In this document: in pieces, positions 23,801 to 35,800 of the stretch
Layout: every line of letters begins with the position of its first letter
Position numbering within the stretch: position 1 is the stretch's first letter
Assembly: GCA_037349105.1 (NCBI GenBank)
Contig: JAYJMM010000038.1
Span: forward strand, 3,074,501 to 3,138,500
Length of the DNA stretch: 64,000 bases
From: Limnomonas spitsbergensis
Taxonomy: Eukaryota > Chlorophyta > Chlorophyceae > Chlamydomonadales
Direction: 5' to 3'
Notes under the pieces: model-generated
Told to the model about the DNA's origin: nothing
What the model saw: the letters and a program-made list of their open reading frames with translations, nothing else
Databases searched by the model: none
Program-made: the position numbers and the translations under genes

Positions 23801-26800
23801 AAATAAAGAAAACTACGGCCCGCAGGGGCGTGAGGGTTGAGAGTTGACGGTACCAGGGTTCTTCAACTGCCAGATGTGGTTTGGTGAGGGTCGAGGATTT
23901 AGGGTTTAGGGTTTCTACCTCTGCCTGCCCTGAGCCACACTGCCCATGTAGGAGCCCATACGCAGGGACCATGCAGTTTTCAAGTGCAGTTCCCATCCAA
24001 GAGCCCATGCGCAGCGCCCATGCTCAGTGCCCATGCGCTTTGCCCATGCGCAGTGCCCATGCGTAGTGCCCACGCACAATTCCCATGCGTAGTGCCCATG
24101 CGCAGCGCCCATGTGCAGCGCCTATGCTAGTGCCCATGCGTAGTGCCCACGCACAATGCCCATGCGCAGTGCCCATGCGCGAATCATGCACAGCGCCCAT
24201 GTTCGGTGGCCATGTGCAGTTTCCATGCGCAGTGCCCATATACGATGCCCATGCGTAGTGCCCATGTGCAGTATCTATGCGCAGCGCCCATGCAGCAGGC
24301 ATGCAGTGCCCATGTAGCGCCCATGCGTTGTACGCATGCAGTACCGATGCAGTGCTCATGTGCAGTGCTCATGCCCCCTCTGTCCCTGTGTGATCTCGCG
24401 CGTTGTCCTGACTTTTGCCTGTACGTCTGGTGTCCTCCCCGTGCAGAAAAAAACGTCTCTGTTTGGAGCAGGCAAGCAGCCCCTTGTGTGTCGGGGGCAG
24501 GTGCCACCAGGCCACCGTGGCAGGTGGGTGGACAGGGACTGGATGAAGTGTGGGGGGGGAGGGAGGGCAAGCAGCCCCTTGTGTGTCGGGGGCAGGTGCC
24601 ACCAGGCCACCGTGGCAGGTGGGTGGGCAGGGACTGGATGAAGTGTGGGGGGGGAGGGAGGGCAAGCAGCCCCTTGTGTGCCGGGGGCAGGTGCCACCAG
24701 GCCACCGTGGCAGGTGGGTGGGCAGGGACTGGATGAAGTGTGAGGGGATGGAGGGAGGGCAAGCAGCCCCTTATGTGCCGGGGGCAGGTGCCACCAGGCC
24801 ACCGTGGCAGGTGGGTGGGCAGGGACTGGATGAAGTGTGGGGGGGGAGGGCTAGCAGCCCCTAGTGTGCCGGGGGCAGGTGCCACCAGGCCACCGTGGCA
24901 GGTGGGTGGGCAGGGACTGGATGAAGTGTGAGGGGGTGCCGAGGGAGGGCAAGCAGCCCCTTGTGTGTCGGGGGCAGGTGCCACCAGGCCACCGTGGCAG
25001 GTGGGTGGGCAGGGACTGGATGAAGTGTGAGGGGGTGGAGGGAGGGCAAGCAGCCCCTTATGTGCCGGGGGCAGGTGCCACCAGGCCACCGTGGCAGGTG
25101 GGTGGGCAGGGACTGGATGAAGTGTGAGGGGGTGGAGGGAGGGCAAGCAGCCCCTTATGTGCCGGGGGCAGGTGCCACCAGGCCACCGTGGCAGGTGGGT
25201 GGGCAGGGACTGGATGAAGTGTGAGGGGGTGGAGGGAGGGCAAGCAGCTCCTTGTGTGCCGGGGGCAGGTGCCACCAGGCCACCGTGGCAGGTGGGTGGG
25301 CAGGGACTGGATGAAGTGTGAGGGGGTGGAGGGAGGGCAAGCAGCCCCTTGTGTGCCGGGGGCAGGTGCCACCAGGCCACCGTGGCAGGTGGGTGGGCAG
25401 GGACTGGATGAAGTGTGAGGGGGTGGACGGAGGGCAAGCAGCCCCTTGTGTGCCGGGGGCAGATGCCACCAGGCCACCGTGGCAGGTGGGGTGCAGGGAC
25501 TGGATGAAGTGTGAGGGGGGGGGAGGGCAAGCAGCCCCTCGTGTGCCGGGGGCAGGTGCCACCAGGCCACCGTGGCAGGTGGGGTGCAGGGACTGGATGC
25601 TGGTGAAACAGGATGGGGATGGCGGGCAAGCAGCCCCACGATGTGCTGTGGGAGCTGTCGCCAGGCCACCGCGGCAGCTGGGTTGGCTGGGACTGGATAA
25701 AGTGTGTGGGGGGAGGGCTGGTTGGGGCGGAGGGGCGAACTCTACGGTGGGGGGGGCGGTTGCCGATTGGACTGGATGGTGGCGGAGGGTCCATGCTCTT
25801 GGGGTAGAGATGGGGAGGCGAGGGGCAATGGCGGGGATATAGCATGTCGGTTGGGGCCTCTGGCTGTACCGCTGCTTTAGCTGGAGATTGCGTTCACCGT
25901 AGCGGTGGTACAGACCAGGAGGCAGGTAATGGCCTGCTGTTCATATCCATTTAAGGCTGATGAGAAATAGCCGAGCGTGGCAGCCCCCGACTGCCTTAAT
26001 TAACTGATATCAATGTTTTTTCTTTTTCTGAGCCCTGCTGATACCCCATGCCTACCGACCCCGCTGTGCTTCAGACCGCTGTTTACCACTTCCAGCGCAC
26101 TTGCTCTCATCCCAGCCTGCAGCTAGGGAGGACTTGGGGCAGCAAGCCCCGCTGCTTGAGCCACAGGCCGCAGGCTGGTCAAAGCTTGGTCCCAATGGGC
26201 CGTGCAGTGACTGCCGTGCGTCCCTAGAAAGAAAGGGGAAAAAACTACGCCCTGTGAGGGGGCGTGAGAGTTAAGGAAGCAGCGCAGCCTGGGCCGGAGC
26301 CACATCCGCGCTGTTACCGTGCGTCCTCATGAAGGCGGCCAAGGCATTCTGGACAGAGGACTGGTTCGCACTGATGGCTGATCAGGAAGGCCTAGCTCCA
26401 ATGGGCCCACGGCTGCTCCGACCTAGTTTGAAACCCTGAAATAGGCCTGCTGCTTCTCCTGGCTTCCCTCACAGGCCGACCAGCTCAGCTGTCCGAGCGC
26501 CCGGCAACGCGTCCACGTCCGAACCATGCCCTAGTTCCCACACCAATGGCGGCCCCGCCTCAACTCTGCGGCGCATCAGCAGCGACAGCTACGGCGCTGA
26601 GGGGGACGCGCAGCATGCGGGGGGGCATGAGCATCGGCAGTGGCCTCCGGTCCCCCCTGCGCAGCCGCAATGGGGCTGGGTGAGGGCGGGACAAAACATC
26701 GCCTACTACCCGTCGCCGTACCGCGGGCGCACGCTGGCCGATCTGGAGCCAGGGCGCAAGGGCGCCGGCAAGAAGGCGCTGCAGGTGAGATCAGGAAGAT

Positions 26801-29800
26801 GTAGATGAGAGTAAGATCTAGATCTAACCAGGGGCGAGAGGATCTAGATCTGGAGCAAGGGCGCAAGGGCGCCGGCAAGAAGGCGCTGCAGGTGAGATCA
26901 GGAAGATGTAGATGAGAGTAAGATCTAGATCTAACCAGGGGCGAGAGGATCTAGATCTGGAGCAAGGGCGCAAGGGCGCCGGCAAGAAGGCGCTGCAGGT
27001 GAGATCAGGAAGATGTAGATGAGAGTAAGATCTAGATCTAACCAGGGGCAAGAGGATCTAGATCTGGAGCAAGGGCGCTGGCAAGAAGGCGCCGCTGGTG
27101 AGATCAGGAAGATATAGATGAGAGTAAGATCCAGATCTAACCAGGGGCAAGAGGATATAGATCTGGAGCCAGGGCGCAAGGGCGCTGGCAAGAAGGTGCC
27201 GCTGGTGAGGGTGCTGTTGGTGAGGGTGCCGCAGGTGAGGGTGCTGTCGGTGAGGGTGCTGTTAAAGGGCTGGGGTGCGGGCAGGAAGATCTAGATCCAA
27301 CAAGAGGCAAGGAAGTCTACATCTGGAGACGAAAGCGCCACGCCCACAGTCCCACACATGTTTTGCTTCTGCAAGCTTTGTCGCATGACCCAGTGCCTTT
27401 GAATACAAATCAATATTGCAAGGGCTCAGGGATCACGACAATTGATGAAAATTACGACGTCGATTAACTTTGACGCTGACACGGCACGCAGGGGGCAGTA
27501 GCTGCGCGGAAGCCAAAGGGCTGCGGGCCCCTAGACGGTCCTCCGAGCGGGACAAAGGGAGCCACTCCTGCCCCCGGGCTGTCTCTTTCGGAAGTTGGAC
27601 CCGGCCTCCACAGCTGCACCTTCACACTCCAGGTGAGCGGCCCTCTGAAAGAAAGAATGAAAGAAAGAAAACCCCGCCCCGCAGGGGCGGGGTTAAGGAA
27701 ACAGAGCGGCATGGACCTAGGCCGCGTCCGCGCCGTTACCATCATAGGAGGAGAAAATTCATACAAGCTACGGTGGCTTGCGCTTCTGGCTGCACCTTCA
27801 CACTCCAGGTGAATTGCCCTCTAAACATAAAACTCTATTAAGGAAGAAAGAAAGAAAACTACGCCCCCCTAGGGGCGTGCGGGTGGGAAGGGAACAGCGC
27901 AACATAAACCCTTAACCTTGACCCTTGAATGTGACGCTTAACCCTGACATTACCCTGACCCTTAACTGTGACTGTGAACAGGAAACCCTGAACCTGCACA
28001 AGCTGTCATGGTCTCGGAAATTTTCCTCTGTAGGGATGAAACACGTGAACCTGTGAAACGTGAACCTGTGAAAATCTGTGAAACCTGTGAAACATGAACC
28101 CGTGAAACATGAACCTGTGAAACATGAACCTGTGAAAAACCCCCACTTTGCATCTCACATCCCTCATATTGTCATACCTTCCCCCCTTAACCTTGCACCC
28201 TCCTCTCCACCCACAAGCCACCCTTGCATACCCACTTGGTACCCCCCCCCCCCACACACACTCCACTCACTCACTCACGTCCTCACTCTCCGACCTGCTC
28301 CCTCTACTCCCCATTGGCAGTGGAATAATACAAACTGGGTTATGATATCCACCTCTTTCAGGGCATCGCTCCGGCCGAGCTGGCCACGTCCCCCCTTCCT
28401 CCCCTGCCTATGGTCATTTCCCTCGCAACCCCCCCTGACGTTTAGGGCCTCACGGCTGTACTTAGGCACGGCAGCATGTCGACTCCCCTACCCACTCACC
28501 TTCCTCCTTCTCCCCCCCCCACGCAAATTATCAATTTCCCTCCCACATTCACCCCCTCCCACATTCACCCCCTCCCACATTCACCCCCTCCCACTTTCAC
28601 CCCCAACCCACCACCACCACATCCCTCCTTCACCCCCGTCCTGCACATATCAACCCACCCACCCACTCACCCACCTCCTTCCCCCCAACCAACCACTACC
28701 CACTCTCCCGTCCACCCACCTCACCCACCCACCCACCCACTTACCTCACCCACCCACTCACCCACCCACTCACCCACCTCACCCACACACACGTCCACCC
28801 ACCTCACCCACCCACCCACTTACCTCACCCACCCACCTCACCCACCCACTCACCCGTCCTGCAGTTTGAAGCCCCTGGACTGTTCTACATTGCCAGCTGC
28901 TACCCATACGGCTACACAGACTTGCAGGTGAGGGTCCTTTGTCCCCGTCACACCCTGCCACTGAGCGGCTGGCCCCTGACCAGATGAGGGCCCTTTGCCC
29001 CCGTCACACCCTGCCACTGAGCGGCTGGCCCCTGACCAGGTGAGGGCCCTTTGCCCCCGTAGTACCTGGGTGCGGTAGGGCTGTCATGTAGCAACCAACT
29101 CCTGGCCCGCACCCTCACCGAGGCTGAAACCCTTGATCAAGGTTGGGTCTTTGTTGGCCCAGCGGCCTGCCCAAGGTGGTCCGGAGCGCACTCAAAGACT
29201 CTGGCTCCCACTAGTCTTCAACCAGGCGGCTAGTTTTCAACCAGGCGGCTAGTTTTCAACCAGGCGGCTAGTTTTCAACCAGGCGGCTAGTTTTCAACCA
29301 GGCGGCTAGTTTTCAACCAGGCGGCTAGTTTTCAACCAGGCGGCTAGTTTTCAACCAGGCGGCTAGTTTTCAACCAGGCGGCTAGTTTTCAACCAGGCGG
29401 CTAGTTTTCAACCAGGCGGCTAGTTTTCAACCAGGCGGCTAGTTTTCAACCAGGCGGCTAGTTTTCAACCAGGCGGCTAGTTTTCAACCAGGCGGCTAGT
29501 TTTCAACCAGGCGGCTAGTTTTCAACCAGGCGGCTAGTTTTCAACCAGGCGGCTAGTTTTCAACCAGGCGGCTAGTTTTCAACCAGGCGGCTAGTTTTCA
29601 ACCAGGCGGCTAGTTTCCTTTTTTTTAGACTTCATTTTGTAGCATACTCATGTGACGGGTTCCTTATTAAGACCAAAGCTATTTTTGCCTCGCTCAAATA
29701 AAAAAGGTAAACCCTCATGCAACAGGAGTACCTCGATGGCTTGACGCTGCGGCTACAGGCGCAAGCGCAGCAGCAGGCGCTCGTGCAGATGATGCAGCAG

Positions 29801-32800
29801 CAGGCCCCCTTCCACCACGCCTCAGAGCCAACATCCCAGCCCTGCCCGCCCATGCCGAACGACGCCAGCGCAGCGGTGAGCAGCGTCAACGGGGCAGCAG
29901 CGGCCGACGGCTCGCCGCCAGCCGCCGCCGGCGGCGGCGACGGCGGCGGCATGCATGACGTGTATGCTGAGATGCAGCAGATGTTTCAGCCCGCGGGTGC
30001 GCTGCGGGGCTTGCCTCCGCCGCCGGTCACGCTGATCCGCTCGCTGCTGTGCTACACGCTGCTGGGCCACCGCTGCGAGCTGCTGACCATCACGGACTTC
30101 GCGGCGCCGCTGGAGACCATACGGCAGCGCGAGTGTGTGGTCATCTCGGCCAGGGTGCACCCGGGCGAATCATGTGCATCTTGGATTATGCAGGTGTGGA
30201 CATGGGTGGATGGTGCTTGAGGGTGTGGGTGCACCCATACACATATGCAGGTAGGCGGGGTGTGAGTCAGTGATCTTATTTTTTGAGATCAATCACCTGG
30301 GTGCGATCAACACGGTGATTAAATAGTATTCAAAAAGGGCAAAATTGGCGCGCTGATCACCAACATCGAAATACAAATTGCTAAAGCGGAGCTGCGGGGT
30401 GTCGGGTGCATCATGGATGATGCAGGTGTGGGCATGGCCACATGGGTGGGTGGTGGTGGGTGTGGGCGCACCCATGCTCGTAGGTGCGTAGGTGGGGTGT
30501 GCGTGGGTGGTCATCTCAGCCAGGGTGCACCAGGGGGAGCCTTGCACGCATTGTGGGTCTTACAGGTGTGGACATGGGTGGGTAATATTTAGTGGGTGGG
30601 TAATATTTAGTGGGTGAGTATGTATTTAGTGGGTGAGTATATATATTTAGTGGGTGAGTATATATATTTAGTGGTTCAGTATATGTATTTAGTGGGTGAG
30701 TATATATATTTAGTGGGTGAGTATATATATTTAGTGGGTGAGTATATATTTAGTGGGTGAGTATATGTATTTAGTGGGTGAGTATATATATTTAGTGGGT
30801 GAGTATATATATTTAGTGGGTGAGTATTTATATTTAGTGGTTGAGTATATGTATTTAGTGGGTGAGTATGTATATTTAGTGGGTGAGAATATATATTTAG
30901 TGGGTGAGTATATATATTTAGTGGGTGAGTATATATATTTAGTGGGTGAGTATATATATTTAGTGGGTGAGTATTTATATTTAGTGGTTGAGTATATGTA
31001 TTTAGTGGGTGAGTATATATTTAGTGGGTGAGTATATATATTTAGTGGGTGAGTATATATATTTAGTGGGTGAGTATATATATTTAGTGGGTGAGTATAT
31101 ATATTTAGTGGTTGAGTATATATATTTAGTGGGTGAGTATATATATTTAGTGGGTGAGTATATATATTTAGTGGGTGAGTATATATATTTAGTGGGTGAG
31201 TATATATATCTAGTGGGTGAGTATATATATTTAGTGGGTGAGTATATATATTTAGTGGGTGAGTATATGTATTTAGTGGGTGAGTATATATATTTAGTGG
31301 GTGAGTATATATATTTAGTGGGTGAGTATATATATTTAGTGGGTGAGTATATATATCTAGTGGGTGAGTATATATATTTAGTGGGTGAGTATATATATTT
31401 AGTGGGTGAGTATATATATTTAGTGGGTGAGTATATATATTTAGTGGGTGAGTATATATATTTAGTGGGTGAGTATATATATTTAGTGGGTGAGTATATA
31501 TATTTAGTGGGTGAGTATATATATCTAGTGGGTGAGTATATATATTTAGTGGGTGAGTATATATATTTAGTGGGTGAGTATATGTATTTAGTGGGTGAGT
31601 ATATATATTTAGTGGGTGAGTATATATATTTAGTGGGTGAGTATATATATTTAGTGGGTGAGTATATATATCTAGTGGGTGAGTATATATATTTAGTGGG
31701 TGAGTATATATATTTAGTGGGTGAGTATATATATCTAGTGGGTGAGTATATATATCTAGTGGGTGAGTATATATATTTAGTGGGTGAGTATATATATCTA
31801 GTGGGTGAGTATATATATTTAGTGGGTGAGTATATATATTTAGTGGGTGAGTATATGTATTTAGTGGGTGAGTATATATATTTAGTGGGTGAGTATATAT
31901 ATTTAGTGGGTGAGTATATATATTTAGTGGGTGAGTATATATATTTAGTGGGTGAGTATATATATTTAGTGGGTGAGTATATGTGTTTAGTGGGTGAGTA
32001 TATGTATTTAGTGGGTGAGTATATGTGTTTAGTGGGTGAGTATATATATTTAGTGGGTGAGTATATATATTTAGTGGGTGAGTATATATATTTAGTGGGT
32101 GAGTATATATATTTAGTGGTTGAGTATATATATTTAGTGGGTGAGTATATATATTTAGTGGGTGAGTATATATATTTAGTGGGTGAGTATATATATTTAG
32201 TGGGTGAGTATATATATTTAGTGGGTGAGTATATATATCTAGTGGGTGAGTATATATATCTAGTGGGTGAGTATATATATTTAGTGGGTGAGTATATATA
32301 TTTAGTGGGTGAGTATTTATATTTAGTGGGTGAGTATATATATTTAGTGGGTGAGTATATATATTTAGTGGGTGAGTATATATATTTAGTGGGTGAGTAT
32401 ATATATTTAGTGGGTGAGTATATATATTTAGTGGGTGAGTATATATATTTAGTGGGTGAGTATATATATTTAGTGGGTGAGTATATATATTTAGTGGGTG
32501 AGTATATATATTTAGTGGGTGAGTATATATATTTAGTGGGTGAGTATATATATTTAGTGGGTGAGTATATATATTTAGTGGGTGAGTATATATATTTAGT
32601 GGGTGAGTATATATATTTAGTGGGTGAGTATATATATTTAGTGGGTGAGCATATATATCTAGTGGGTGAGTATATATATTTAGTGGTTGAGTATATATAT
32701 TTAGTGGGTGAGTATATATATTTAGTGGGTGAGTATATATATTTAGTGGGTGAGTATATATATTTAGTGGGTGAGTATATATATTTAGTGGGTGAGTATA

Positions 32801-35800
32801 TATATTTAGTGGGTGAGTATATATATTTAGTGGGTGAGTATATATATTTAGTGGGTGAGTATATATATTTAGTGGGTGAGTATATATATTTAGTGGGTGA
32901 GTATATATATTTAGTGGGTGAGTATATATATTTAGTGGGTGAGTATATATATTTAGTGGGTGAGTATATATATTTAGTGGGTGAGTATATATATTTAGTG
33001 GGTGAGTATATATATTTAGTGGGTGAGTATATATATTTAGTGGGTGAGTATATATATTTAGTGGGTGAGTATATATATTTAGTGGGTGAGTATATATATT
33101 TAGTGGGTGAGTATATATATTTAGTGGGTGAGTATATATATCTAGTGGGTGAGTATATATATTTAGTGGGTGAGTATATGTATTTAGTGGGTGAGTATAT
33201 ATATTTAGTGGGTGAGTATATATATTTAGTGGGTGAGTATATATATTTAGTGGGTGAGTATATATATTTAGTGGGTGAGTATATATATTTAGTGGGTGAG
33301 TATATGTATTTAGTGGGTGAGTATATGTGTTTAGTGGGTGAGTATATGTGTTTAGTGGGTGAGTATATATATTTAGTGGGTGAGTATATATATCTAGTGG
33401 GTGAGTATATATATTTAGTGGGTGAGTATATATATTTAGTGGTTGAGTATTTATATTTAGTGGTTGAGTATATGTATTTAGTGGGTGAGTATATATATTT
33501 AGTGGGTGAGTATATATATTTAGTGGGTGAGTATATATATTTAGTGGGTGAGTATATATATTTAGTGGGTGAGTATATATATTTAGTGGGTGAGTATATA
33601 GATTTAGTGGGTGAGTATATATATTTAGTGGGTGAGTATATATATTTAGTGGGTGAGTATATGTATTTAGTGGGTGAGTATATGTGTTTAGTGGGTGGGT
33701 GGGTGGGTTTATATATGTAGTAGGTGGGTGGGTATATATCTGAGGGGAGGGCAGTCTAGAGCGTGACATGGATCATGTAGGTGTGGATATGGGTGTGGAC
33801 ATGGGTGTGGATGTATGTGTTGTGTGCGGCGGTGCGGGAGCATGTGAGGGGTATGGATGTGGGGGTATGTGTGGATGTGGGTGTGGATCTGTGGTTGTGC
33901 GGCTGTGTGCATATATTTTTCGGGTAATCTCAGCGAGGGTATACTCGAGGGGGGGGGCGGTCTTTCACGTGGTGGATGTGTGGATCATTCTGTGAAAGAT
34001 TTGGGTTAGTGGGTTGTCAGTGGTTAAGGAGGTGGGTGTGGACAGTTGTCTATGTTGGAAGTTGTCTATGAGGGTGCATGGGGGGGGGGGGTCTTGTGCG
34101 TCGGTGATGTTGCAGGTGAAGGCATTTTGGAGCTTTGGCTACCTCACCTGTCCTTTGGTGTCTCTCTTGCCCTCCTCTGTCGAATCCCCTTCATGCCTTC
34201 CCCAGCCCTCCGCCTACCCTCTTCCACACTACACCTTTCCACCTCTGACCCCCTACCCTGCATACTGTACCTCCATCCTCGCCTCCCCCAATTCGTCCCT
34301 CATTATATTTCACACCTCTCCCTCTCCCCATCCTCCCCCTTCCCCTTCCCCTTCCACACTTCACGTCTCCCTCCTCTTTTCCTCGCTTCACCTCTCCCCC
34401 TTTCCCCTCTCTTCCACACTTCCCCTATCAAGGCTTACTGGACTTCCTGACCTCCAGGCACCCGCTGCATGCTGCACCTACCTCCTCGCCTCCCCCCTAA
34501 TCTCCCCTCCTTTTATTCCACAATTCACCTCTCCCCCTTTCCCCTCCCTTCCAAACTTCCCCTATCAAGGCTTACTGGACTTCCTGACCTCCAGGCACCC
34601 GCTGCATGCTGCACCTACCTCCTCGCCTCCCCCCTAATCTCCCCTCCTTTTATTCCACACTTCACCTTTCTCCCTCTCCCTCCCTTCCACACTTCACCTA
34701 CCAGGGCTTTCTGGACTTCCTGACCTCTAGCCACCCCGCTGCGGCGTCGTTGCGCTCCAGCTTTGTGTTCAAGGTGGTGCCGATGCTCAACCCGGATGGA
34801 GTGGTCAACGGGAGCTATCGATGCAGCATGGCAGGATGCGACCTGAACAGGTGCAGGGAATGACCTGTACACTTATGGTGTGTTGCATGACGGGTTGTTA
34901 GATTGTTGAAGAAGTGTGAAGTATAAATGAAGTATGAAATATGAATCACCATCTTCACATTTGTGTGATGCATTTCAGTGCCTTGATGTACCGCACTTGC
35001 GACATTCGTTTGATATGAGGTGTGACGCGCCAACCCCCAATGCCCCCCCCTTCCCCCTCCTCTTTCGCCGGGTCTGGAACCGGCAGATGGAGTGAAATTT
35101 ACATATTTTGACAGTGCTTGAATTTTACCCCGCTGTTGCTTCCTCATCGCAGGGTCTGGGACCAGCAGATGAAGTGAAATTTACATATTTTGACGGTGCT
35201 TGAATTTGCCCCCCTCTACTCTTCCGCCGGGTCTGGCACCGTCAGATGAAGTGAAATTACATATTTTGACGGTGCTTGAATTTCGCCCCGCTGTTGCCCT
35301 CATCCCGCAGGGTGGAACCGGCAGATGGAGTGAAATTACATATTTTGACGGTGCTTGAATTTCGCCCCGCTGTTGCCCTCATCCCGCAGGGTGGAACCGG
35401 CAGATGGAGTGAAATTACATATTTTGACGGTGCTTGAATTTCGCCCCGCTGTTGCCCTCGTCCCGCAGGGTGGAACCTGCAGATGGAGTGAAATTACATA
35501 TTTTGACGGTGCTTGAATTTCGCCCCGCTGTTGCCCTCATCCCGCAGGGTGGAACCGGCAGATGGAGTGAAATTACATATTTTGACGGTGCTTGAATTTC
35601 GCCCCGCTGTTGCCCTCATCCCGCAGGGTGGAACCGGCAGATGGAGTGAAATTACATATTTTGACGGTGCTTGAATTTCGCCCCGCTGTTGCCCTCGTCC
35701 CGCAGGGTGGAACCTGCAGATGGAGTGAAATTACATATTTTGACGGTGCTTGAATTCCGCCCCCCGCTGTTTCTCCCTCACCGCAGGGTCTGGGACCGGC

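Noticed and set aside
24184..25845. 553-codon minus-strand Pro/His/Thr-rich frame
   Set aside because: Covers the 97-bp intron array and its flank; the peptide repeat shifts frame with each unit and has no domain.
25881..25925. Possible small exon reading LEIAFTVAVVQTRRQ
   Set aside because: Has AG and GT flanks but does not fix the phase conflict between exons 13 and 14 and has no match to the family.
28078..28931. Thr/Pro/His-rich plus frames
   Set aside because: CACCCACCC-type microsatellite in the polypyrimidine part of carboxypeptidase intron 15.
29214..29615. Regular repeats that might suggest a CRISPR array
   Set aside because: The 19-bp units are directly head-to-tail with no unique spacers, in a eukaryotic intron.
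30731..33769. Open frames of about 1,012 (-) and 903 (+) codons
   Set aside because: Both are products of a 21-bp repeat whose length is a multiple of 3; they lie in an intron.
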